The position numbers were made by a program, and so were the translations under genes. Of a stretch of 64,000 nt of DNA, positions 22,301 through 34,624 are shown piece after piece. The notes below the pieces were generated by a model. That model was not told the DNA's origin and made no database searches. It was given only the letters and a program-made list of their open reading frames with translations. The stretch comes from Zygaena filipendulae (taxonomy: Eukaryota > Arthropoda > Insecta > Lepidoptera > Zygaenidae): assembly GCA_907165275.2 (NCBI GenBank), contig OU015651.1, positions 8,020,501 to 8,084,500 of the forward strand. The letters are read 5' to 3'. Positions within the stretch are counted from its first letter, which is position 1, and each line of letters starts with the position of its first letter.

Positions 22301-25300
22301 GAAACCGCGGCGGACGGCTAGTCAAGGTAATAAAAATAAAAAAAATAAAGTATCTGTTAGCCAAACATTCAAATCCTTTTAGTCTTTGCGTGATTGAGCA
22401 ACAAACATATTATAAACTTTCACATTTATAATAGTACGGGAGATACCGATGCTAATTCGGGAGTCACTCGAGCGTCGTTGAGACCTATTGGGTTTTGAAG
22501 ATTAGGAGATATAAACAAAATAAGGTTATATGATATTTTTTCATTCACCGGTGGGTTTAGCTTCTACAGGCTTTCAAAAATGTAAAAAAAAATAGTAAAA
22601 TGGAAATACTCGAGCGCGTCAGATATTGTAGTTTAGATACTCCAAGATGTCTCTGATATCGAAAATATTTTCATCTGCCGATTTGCGTGGTGGGGGTGGC
22701 CACCCGGAAGGGGAGATAATGAAAAAAAAAAATTTACTCGAGCGCGTTCTGACGTGAGTATTCAAAGGGGATGTTAAGTGAGCCTTAAAAATGCACCCCT
22801 TCGAAAATCTGCCGATTTGGAGGTGACGCAAGGTAGTAGCGAATTTTTAAAAATGCAAAAAAAAATCTCAATTTTGAAATACTCGAGCGTGTCAGATTAT
22901 TTTACAGAAGGTTCAGCTTGCAGTCCAAGTTATGTTGGCTTAAAATCTGACAATAGTTTTGAGGGATATTATTAATCTGACTGCTAGAAACAAAAATTAT
23001 GATTTATTTTTATTTTATTTTTTTATTTCTGACGTAAGTTTAATAACTTTATGAGCTATTTCTTGTTCACACACTTTACATTTCTATGAAATATGTAAAA
23101 GCTCACAAAATATTATTCACAAAACTAACTTTAAAGCACAAACAAGCCAGAGCGTTTTACATATAATAACATGAACGCGTTGTTTTGTGATGAGCTTTAT
23201 TATATAATATATATATAATTACATTAAAATGAAAGGTTATAGGTGAACCTATAGTTTGATGTAATACTTACCTTAACTTATTTTAATATGTATTTTAACC
23301 GACCAAAAAAAGTTATAATTCGACACGTTTAGCGCCGTGATATACTGTGATGACGTTATGGCGACGGAAAGTAGTGTGAGGACGGTGCGAGAGAGTGAGA
23401 GATAGAGAAAAAGTAAAAGGGAAAGAAAGACAGAGATATGAATAGGTACATGTTTCACTGCAGCTGCTCGTTCGATTCGAAGACGATTTTTGTTTCTTCG
23501 GCTTATGAAAATCGGAAGATTATATTTTTCCCGCTATCCTTGAGTTATTTACTTTAAAATAAAAAATAAATCAACTGCGCTCGAGAATGTCGAAGTTGCG
23601 TTTTTTTTTGAAAGTTTGTGATCCTCTAACTCCCTTACGTCACGTTCAAATGGTCAGATTATTCATATACATACTTCTCACTATGTAATTAACCCACCAT
23701 ATCTTAATCTGACGCGCTCGAGTATTTCGAGTTATCGATTTTTTTTTACTAATCTGATCGGTTATTCTAGACGCACCCACCAGTGTAGAGGGCCTATATT
23801 TGGTGGAGGTACTCAACATGGTGCAAGGTACCCCCCTTATGTTCATCTGACGCGCTTTAGCTAATCCACAAATCCCCTCTTGGCGGTCCGTACTATAAAT
23901 GACTGACTGACGGATCAACGCACAGCCTAAACCGCTGATCGTAGAAACCTGAAACTTGGAGGGTGTGTTCTTTGTATGACGTAGGCATCCTATAAGAATG
24001 GATTTTTGTATAGTGTACCTACATGAGACTTGCGGAGTTTTAGAACAGAAAACACGTGAATAGAACTACGTAGCTGATGTGTACAGCATACAACATAGCC
24101 AACTAATAATGTTAAATCTTATCTAATCTATCTTCTAATATATATAAATCACGTGTCACGTTGTTTGTGCGCGATGGACTCCGAAACTACTGGACGGATT
24201 TTGATGAAATTTTGCAACCATTTATAATTTGGTCCAACTTAAAAGATAGGATAGCTTTATCCCGGAATTCCCTCGGGAACTGAAGGACATAGAGTACTTT
24301 TTTCCCGCAACCTCCGCGGGAACTCCGAAATTACCGTGGATGAAATCGCGGGGGACAGCTAGTAATATAATATATATAAATCACGTGTCATGTTGTTTGT
24401 CCGCGATGGACTCCAAAACTGCTGAACGGATTTTGATAAAATTTTGTAACTATTTATAATTTGGTCCAACTTAAAAGATAGGATAGCTTTATCCCGGAAT
24501 TCCCGCGGTAACTCCGAAATGACCGCGGATGAAATCGCGGGGGACAGCTAGTATTTTATATATTGTCATCTAAAAAAATTGCAGGTGTACAGTCAGCTGC
24601 CGTAAATGTTGTCTGTGAGCTGGCGCGCAAAAACCCAAAAAACTATCTGTCTTTAGCACCAGTGTTTTTTAAGCTGATGACAACTTCGACTAATAACTGG
24701 ATGTTAATCAAAATCATAAAACTGGTAAGTTTTCACATTTTAATATAAAATACTTCATTACAGTACAACTTAGTCACACTAACCTCTCAGACGAAAATTT
24801 CGTCTGAGACTAAACTACCCAAAATTCGTTCATATTACATTACAAAATACATATACATAATACATATTTATAGAGGTCATACAGTTTATTTATTGTCTTA
24901 TGCAAAGGTTTTATACGAAAAATACTATTAGCTAGTGACCGCCGTTTATCCTCGTGAATTTCGCGACTTCCCTATGGATTAATTCTTACTGGGATACAAA
25001 GTATCCTTGAATTCTTTTTAAGTTTTTAGATTTTCGCCTTTTTGAGCACATTAGGTATATTATGTAAAATTACGCGGGACTTGAACGTGATGTTTTTTAT
25101 TAGGTACCTTTTTTGCCTGACGTTTCGGCTGAGTTGCATCACTCCGTGGTCACAGGCTGATTTCCGCGTAATTTTACATAATATAATATCCTTGAATTCA
25201 TTTATTTATTTAAACTTTATGTACATCATGGTACAAAAGGCGGATTCTCCTTTACTTCCACTTCCCAAACAAGTCGATCAATGGTTCCGTAGTGTCGTCA

Positions 25301-28300
25301 AAGCCGGAGTAACAATAAAACGCAAACTGTTTCATTGGTATATTTGAATGCGATAAATATATAAATACCTACCTATTACAAAACCTAATTTAACATTATA
25401 ATATCTGGGCGACCGAGCTTCGCTCGTATCGCCATCTGTTAAGTAGAAAAGCAGTACCAAACACTCATTTTTCATTGCCTGAAAACACGGATAAAATAAC
25501 GATTTCTAAAAATGAAACCTAGATCGATTAATCGCCCCCGAAACCGCCTGCATATTAAATTTCATGAAAATCGTTGTAGCCGTTTCAGAGATTCAGATTA
25601 TATAGTATAAATATATATTTATAAGTATTGCTCGTTAAAAAGTATATAATATAATATCATTAATAGATATTGAAGTTTTATATTGTCTTAAAATTTCAAA
25701 TGGATTCTCCACAGTTTGGTTTAATGACCTATTATGAACCAGAGATTGGAAGAAAAATTACACAAAGCCTCATAGATCTAATTTGCAGGTACAATTTGTT
25801 GAAAATCAATTTGCTAGACTGTCACAACACATCACTGTTACCTGATATGTTTTCATATTTAGCTACACACATGGCATGTTATAACAATAGTTCAACAAAT
25901 GGCACTTAATACGAACGTCGTCAATTCGATACGAACTAACGTGGAACGCTGCCCCGTTTCGCTCACTTCGAAAAGGGTCTCTACTCTCTCCGCATACTCT
26001 CGTATGTGCATACATGTCTTATGAGAAATGTCTTATAAGACATCCAGTCGCTTTGATTGTTATTTATGAGACCTTACATATTACAAGACATTTTTTCTTA
26101 TGTCGGATAATAAGACACGCGCATACTATTCATTTGGCGTACAAGAAAATTTCTTATAATGTGCAAAAGGCCTAACATAGCGGCCGTAACGCAGCTCGCT
26201 CTTAGTGGTCAAGTTTGTGCTGAATATTAGTTAAAAAACAATCAGCTCTGGTCGCATCTATCTGTCAGTAAGCGTGATGTGCACGCGTTGTATTGAGCGT
26301 TATGTTTGAATACCTATAATTTGCAAACGGTTCTCGAACGTTTTATATAACAGATATTTGTTATAAGGTGTGGTTCGTCACATCTTCTCTGAACAATCCT
26401 TATATAACCCTACCGACGCGACGATTAAGGTGGACGATCAATCCTATTTTTCAGATAAATTTCGATACCTAGATATTTTGTCATCCTGCGGCTGCTTTTT
26501 TATTATTATACCTTAATCGTAAAATAACAATTTTTTTTTCTTATCTCTCGAATTCCAAAATTTACTAAAAATATTTAAAATTATTATTTATTTAATTTTA
26601 ATTCTCTGCGTAGATTTTTATACTACTGATATTGAAAAAAATATGGCAGTCATAGAGTAACAAATTATCAGTGGAAATTCGTTTAAAAACTAGCCTTGAC
26701 CTTAAATGGCACATACATACATAATATAATCACCTTATTTATTGATTTCGCTGCTCCTAACGACACTTTATATAGTAAGACAAGAATGGCGTTTGTTTTT
26801 GAAATTTGGAGGGAAGATTTCATTTATATACAGTAATTAGTATTATGCTAATCGGCATTATCATACAAGCAAGCGAGTCAACAAACCATGAGAGCTAGTT
26901 TAGCCAACATAGTTATAGGTTGCTCTCATCAGCTAGTATTATGTAGTGTCATTGTATTTGTTGCAGTTTGGTGCCTTAACCCCATTAGAGCCTCGCCTTG
27001 GCAAGAAACTGATTGAGCCATTAACAAATTTAATACATAGGTGAGTCAGTTACTCTCAGTGAGAAAGGCTGAACAAAATACACTACTTATACCACTCATT
27101 TACTATCTATTTTGAGCCTTGTTACTATTGTAATAAAGCAGAAATTGCAGTAAATACGACTGCATCAACTTACTCGCTTTGCCCACTGTTAGTTCTACAT
27201 AAAAGAATAGCTCTATGGGGTGAAGGGAAATTGCGGCTTGTATCAATAAGTTTAAGCTAAGCTATACTAACTGCTGGAATAGAATCTCAAGAGTTAAAAT
27301 GTAGATGAAAATAATTTGTGTGTACGGTTATTTACTTAAATGTTTCACAGGCTTCCACTGCTTCTTTTAACAATTTTTTTTTTTCAACTTTTAATTACTA
27401 GCAATTGTAGTCAATTTAAATTAATAATAATTATGTAAGTACTATTTATTAGGCCCGAAAATTACTCGTGTGTTTTCAGCTTGTGCACCTAAAGTGCATT
27501 TTGCACTAAAATGTAGAAACAATATTATGTCATTCTGCTTGATGAAAAAAAAACTTTTCCCCTACGACAATTTCAAAATTGTGTTGAGCATTCCTATTTT
27601 TTTAAAACTATTTTTACTAAAAACTACTTTTAAAACTATCGTTATTGTCATTTATATTATGTCGCAGCCAAATTATATTATTTGCCCGTTAACAAACGAC
27701 CGGGGTTTTGTATAATACCAAGAACAGGAAACACCGATTTTTTGCAAATGCAAGCACTTCAGCATGCTAGGTTAGGTTAAAACTGTGACCACAATAGAGT
27801 CAAATGGTACCGATCTCCGATGCATAACAACGCTTTTAGTCCCTGTGGTTCATACAAAATGCCGGCCGTTTCTAAACGGATCAATTATACAATTTGGGGA
27901 CGACATTTTATACATATATCATCGTGTATACTGCGTGCGTTGTCAGCACGTCGGCGATGTCCCTGCTGTACGAGTGCATCAATACGGTGATAGCGGTGCT
28001 GATCAGCATCAGCAGCGGGATGCCCGGCCACGCCGCCTCCGTGCAGCTGTGCGTGCAGAAACTGAGGATACTCATCGAGGACAGCGATCAAAATCGTGAG
28101 CGATATGAAAAATTATAAATAACTAGCGATTTCACACGCGGTAATTTTGGAGTTCCCGCGGGAATTCAGGGATATAAAATAACCTATGTCCTTCCCTGTA
28201 CTCCTGACAACATGGATGCAAAATTTAATGGTGATCGGTCAAATGTTCTCAAGGATTCATATTCAAATAAAGGTAGAAGCAACAGGATACCCCGAAGAGC

Positions 28301-31300
28301 TGAAAATTTCCTCGCCCAGCGATCCAGCGAGGAAAACCTGCCAACATCTTCGGCCGCAGGAGCAGTTTTTAGATTTAATTTGATTTAATCTATTTTATTT
28401 AAATTTAATTAAGTTTTACTAAGGTACTTACTACTTAGGTGTATTAGAAAAAAAATTTACTGATTTGAAATAAACCGTTATTATTTTGGGAAATACAATT
28501 TATGTATCTAATTCTTCCACGGTGCTTCAAATACAATGGAACTTGTTTGTATATATGTATATAGAGGAACTCCAAATAGAATAATCCTCATATTTCAAGC
28601 AATTTCTTTTTTTAACACTACACAGTGAAATACTTGGGCTTGCTCGCGATGTCGCGCATACTGAAGTCGCACCCGAAGTCAGTGCAGGCGCACAAGGACC
28701 TGGTGCTGGCGTGCCTGGACGACAAGGATGAGTCCATCCGTCTGCGGGCGCTTGGACTGCTCTATGGAATGGTGAGATTAACAAAATACAGTCCTGACGG
28801 ATTTTCCACTTGAAAATCCCTCATTGTTCTTGAGGGAATTTCAAAGTTCATGCATGCGGTCAGTAAGAAAACACAGTACCAATTTGTTTTAGAGATCGTC
28901 CAGATTCTAATGTATTAGGATCGTTTGGAGATCCTCTGGAAGGAAACTGTAGAACTGTTCTTGCCTTCGTGATCATGACCAACTAGGCTGCATTTCCACC
29001 TACTTCGCGTCGCTGTCTCGTCGTTGGACGAGTGAGTTTCTACGTGTACCTATTTTTTCGCCATTCTGTCGGCACCAAAGACATTCTATATAAGAAAGGG
29101 TCGGCCGGCACACAGCGAAAAAGTTGTGGACGACAACTACTAATCTTGTCGTGCTGTTTGTGAACAACTCGATTTAAAATATTCAAGCCACGGCACTTTA
29201 GACTAGGGACGACTATATCGTCGATGACTATTCTTAAGTTGTGACGTATTTTCTTGCGGTAGGACGACCGTCATTCAGCTGTTCCCATTGTCTAATGTCA
29301 CAACAAGGGAGCTCTTAGATGTAGCATTTTTAACCGACTTCAACAAGGAGGAGGTTATCAATCCGGATGTTTATGTATAGTATATTTTTTTATGTATGTT
29401 CGGGCATAGCTCCGTCATGATATAGACGGATTTGCAAAATTCTTTTTTTGTTCGAAAGTGGTTTATTCCGAAGTGGTCCCATTTTTTCATAAAGATCTGA
29501 TGATGAGTTTTGAAGACAGACAACGGAACTCTTGAAGTCGGTTGAATTTTTTGTTAAAATTATGCTTACATAGCTTAGGTGAAAATTTTATCTGTACCTA
29601 CACTTTTCTTTTCCTTTAAATAAAAGTTACCTATGTCACTTATGTTATTGTTATAATCTGTATTGGTCAGGTGTCAAAGAAAAATCTGATGGAGATAGTG
29701 AAGAAGTTGATGTCGCACATGGAGCGGGCGGAGGGCACGCTGTACCGCGACGAGCTGCTCACGCGCATGGTGGAGATTTGCTCGCAGAACAACTACCAGC
29801 ACGTGGTCGACTTCGAGTGGTACGTCACCGTGCTCGCCGAGCTAACAGAGATGGAGACCAGCGCCAAGCACGGTACGCGTTCCTTCACCAACTGGCTAAG
29901 AAAGCCGCGTTCTTTTCTGTACCTCTGACAACGCGTAACGTGTATAGACTTGCGGTTTCACGTGCGTTAATTGCAGAGGTACATCGAGGATGTTGGGATC
30001 CTTTTTCTTTTTTCGCACTCCTAACAGCGTGTATGCAAAATTTTATGACGATCGGTTGAGTAGTTAAAGCGTGGAAACTTAACAGACAAATTTTCGAATT
30101 TATAATAATACTAGTTTTTTCCTGCGGGTTCACCCGCAGTAATATCGGAGATTCTGCGGGTATTCCAGGATAAAAAGTACCTTAAGTCCTTCTCTGTACA
30201 ACGCGCGTGTATGCGAAATTTCATTTTGTTCCATGATTTTAAGTTTACTGTCTAATTGATGGACTAAATAGAATTTTGATTTGTACTCCACTAGCTACGC
30301 GGGAATTCCCAGAGAGGCTATTATGTAACTTTTGTTTCTATCATTTTTTCGGTTGCAATCGAAACTTGACGGTCATGCGTATACAATATGCACGTTTTGA
30401 TACCTACAATATCTAGCAATCAACCAAAATAAACATACTTAAATAGTTGAAGCTGCCTAAACATGATTAATTTATCACAAAATCGCATTTTTTTTATTGA
30501 AACTGAAATATGATAGCATCAAGTTACATAATTGCCCTGCTGATAAACTGTACCTATAAATGGGTTTATATGTGGAATCACTCTAGTGTATATGTGGAAT
30601 CACTCTATCTGTAGGTGAAAACCGCATGAAAATCCGTTCAGTAGTTTTTGAGTTTATCGCGAACAGACAGCGGAAGCGACTTAAATTTTATACTATGTGA
30701 AGAAGATGTAAGTAAGTAAGGATGGAGGCCCTGTCACGATGCCCATTGCATCCGGTGCAGGCGCGATCCTGGCCGCGCAGCTGACGGAGGTGGGGTCGCG
30801 CGTGGCGGACGTGCGCCCGTTCGCGGCGCGCGAGTGCGCGGCGCTGGTGGCGCGCGCCGCCGCCGCGCCGCCCGGGCCCGCCTCGCGCGAGGTGCTCTAC
30901 GCCGCCGCCTACGTGCTCGCCGAGTACTGCACGTGAGTCGCGCGCTCGCTCCTAGACACATCTGTAGAGATCGTCTCGGCTAAAATGACGCGCCCCTCCA
31001 TCGGGCACACGCACAACCGTTAAAATATCGATACGACACATATAAATCTGGTCGGTCTATTCATCACAAGTGCGCAATACTGTGGCCGCACTCACACTAT
31101 TAAATAGATAATATCTGATACATGATCCCGCACACGATGCGGTGCGGCGCCGCAGCCCAAACCATTTCGCCGCATGGGCGACCACACGAGCAGCGCGGCG
31201 CCGCGCCGCAGCGGCGACAAAAAGAGTAGGCATGCCGTACCGCACCGTGTGGGTTGGCTCTGAAGCGGCGTGTAATGTTGCCGGCAGCGAGGAGCAGGTG

Positions 31301-34300
31301 ATGCGCGAGTCGGTGTCGCCGCTGCTGGCGTGCGCGGGCGTGGGCGTGGGCGGCGGGGCGCACGTGCGCGCGCGCGCCGTGTGCGTGCACGCCGCGCTCA
31401 AGCTCGCCGCCAAGCTGCTGCGCCTGTACGAGGCGCGCCGCCAGCCGGAGCACGCCATCAACGTACGCCGCGCACACACAAACACTCGCACAAGCGCACA
31501 TCGCATATAGTCACGCATTTATGTTTTACACACACGTTTTATCATTCCAAATTTTCTTATTACTTTTGCAATATCATGAAATAGAGAGTCTTGTGACTTT
31601 GTATTTCATAATCATAATATTATTATCAAACATGGGTCTTAAGTAGAGAGAGATAGGTGACATAATCCTCAGTTAATGCGAACGTCAGTTTATTTGTTTG
31701 TTTGTTACGCTTTCAAGCCATAGCTACCCAAGCGATCGTCATGAAATTTCGCATACGCGTTTTCAGAGGTATAAAAAAGTACATAGGGCATTTTATATCC
31801 CGGCATTCCCCCGGGGACGGGCGGTAAGTTGTGTAAATAGCAATTTTCCCAAACAGATATTGCGCGAGGCGCTATCGGGCGTGCGGCCGCTGCTGTGCAG
31901 CGAGGACATGGAGGTGCAGGAGCGCGCGCACAACGCGGCCGCGCTGCTGGCGCCGGTGCTGCGCGCGCTCAGCCCCGGCGACGCGGCGCTGCCTCCCGCC
32001 GCCGGCGCGCAGCCGCCCACCGGCCTGCTCGTGCAGCACGACCACAGGTACCGCCTGCCATCCTATTTTGGTGGAATAATAGTATTTTCACTTCTCATAC
32101 TCTGAGAGTGCTTGTTTGTGCAGTATATAGGCTGCACAAAACTGAATTTTGTGCACGAGTGCATTAACGTATCTACTCATAAATTTATCTATATTAAGAC
32201 AAAGAAAATGAGCCATACAGTCAAACACAATAAGAAATTTATAGATAGAATTTGTTATTTTATAATATTTACTTTAATTTATTTTTAAGACAAATACCGT
32301 TAATATGCAGGGAATAACAATTTCCTCCGGTATTCAAAACTGTACTAATTTGACTTTGAATTTTAATTAAAGAAATGTTATGTTATACTACTGTTTTATT
32401 TCCTCGTAATCGAAGTGAAAAGCAGAGTAAGTAGTGCAAAGCAACTCGTCCACAAACCATTTTATCCTCGACATTGCTATCAGACCTCGCCTTCGGCTCG
32501 GGCTGCTAAAAGTTTCGGATAAAAATGGTTCGTTTTGTGCACTTGTTGTAAAATCTACTATTTATTCAAAACGTTGCGAAAACGATAGTGATTTTGGGGA
32601 TATTCGGGAAAAATATAGTACACTAGCAGTGCCCCCCGGTTTCACCCGCGTGAGTTTTGGGATCAGGAACCTTTGCGGACGCAGGCAGAACAACCCGTCA
32701 AAGTTTCATACCAACAGACTGAACTTGACAGAACTTCCGCTGCTAGACGCCGGTATCCAAGGATCACGATAGCGATTGGTGCTTATGTTATGGTTATTGC
32801 TACGGAGGCTGAAATTTGATTTGAAGTTTAATGCCCTCGATCAGTATTACACAAATTCTTTGTATGGTGAAAATTTTTCTGTCTTTGTTGTACAGCAACG
32901 GTGTCGAGAAAGAGACGGATGGGGAGGCGGACGACGAGGGAGCGGCGCCGGGCTTCAGCGGGGGTCTGATCGAGGAGCTGGTGGACCTGTTCGAGGGCGA
33001 GCTGAAGCCGGTCGCGCCCAAGGCGCAGAAGAAAGTGCCCATGCCGCCCGAGTGAGTTGCGCGCCGCGCGTGTTCGGCAGCCGAAATGGCTGAACACGTC
33101 ATTTTAACATTTGACAGTGGTTGAACTTCATTGATATTGGAATAAGATTCAACAACCATCGAAATGGTGTCTCTCTCGACAATGGTCGGTCGCGTCTTAA
33201 GTAATGATGGACAGACGTCGTGAGTCGTGTCCTACCGTTTCGGGGGCCCGTAAATTGTGTATTTATATCTGTTGTCTTGTTCCCATAGTATAGACTTTGT
33301 TTAGTTTGGGATTGTGTTCCCGTGGGAATTCCGAGTGAAACAGCGGAGAACAACTAGTATAAGACTATAAAACTTAACAAATTATATGTATCCAGTTATT
33401 TGAACTAAAATTATAAATTTTGTAAATTACGCGTGACTTGAACGCGATGTGTTTTATTACCTTTTTTGCCGGCGGCCTGATGCAACTCAGCCGAAACGTC
33501 AGGCAAAAATGGTAATAAAAAACATCGTGTTCAAGTCCCGCGTAATTTACAAAATATAATGTGTTCAAAACGCGAAAATCTAAAAACTTTAAAATTATAA
33601 ATATTTGATTTTTCGTTTGATTGTTACGATTTAACTCAAAAACTACTGGACCGATTTCAAAAATTCTTTCACCATTAGAATGCTACACTATCTCCGAGTA
33701 GCATACGCTATATTGTAGCCCGAAATTCCTGTGGGAACTCCGCGAATGTGTTATGTATACGTATGTATCGTAGTTTGGACCTGGAGGCGTGGGCGTCGCG
33801 CGAGCGCTGGTCGTCGGAGAGCTCCAGCTCGGAGGAGGAGGGCGCGGCCGTGTTCGCGCCGCCCGCGCCCGACCCGCGCCCCACCGCGCAGTTCACGCCC
33901 GAGGAACTCGAGATGGTCGGTAACACTAAACAATAGACTAGTAAACCAAATTTTAGTTTTTACTCGGTAGATGTAGAAAAATTAAAAATATTGGACACGT
34001 ATTTTTGAATTTTTTACGTACCTACCTATCTAATCAAAAAGAACGAAGATACATTAAATCGAAATGTCGCGTGACGTCACGCCGCGCTACAGTTTATAGG
34101 ACGTTGTGACGTCACGAGCCCCCACTCCTAAACTTTCGATGCGCGCTATCTAAGTATTTTTTCATTAATTTGGAAAATCAAAATATACGTGTCTATTATT
34201 TTTTTACTATCTAACTGACGGACTCAATAGAATTTTACTTTTTAATTTTTCATAAACCTGAAACATGCCTATTGTTTGAAGCAAAACTGTTGGGACCGTA

Positions 34301-34588
34301 GTAAACTGGTGTCCACCGAGTGTCCGAGTGTCCGAGTGTCGGTCGTGTATTGTCAGTGGAATGACCCGCGCGGTGTGTCGTGGTTGTGTGTGGCAGCTGC
34401 GCGAGGCGCGCCGCCAGGAGCAGGCCAACAACCCGCACTACCTGAAGGGCGACTCGCCGCGCTCCTACCAGCGGGACGACGACGCCTCCGCCTCCGTCGC
34501 CGAGATCGCGCTCGAGGTGCCGCTGCAGATACACGGTCAGTGCACCACACACAGACACACGCACGCGCGCGCACGCACGCACACACGC

Positions 34589-34624
<36 letters not shown>

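Noticed and set aside
31057..31518. Long open frames on both strands over the GC-rich AP3D1 exons (also 30734-30961, 31793-32020, 34250-34697)
   Set aside because: They lie antisense or out of frame to well-supported exons. The lack of stops follows from high GC, and the translations are Arg/Ala/Pro-rich without motifs.
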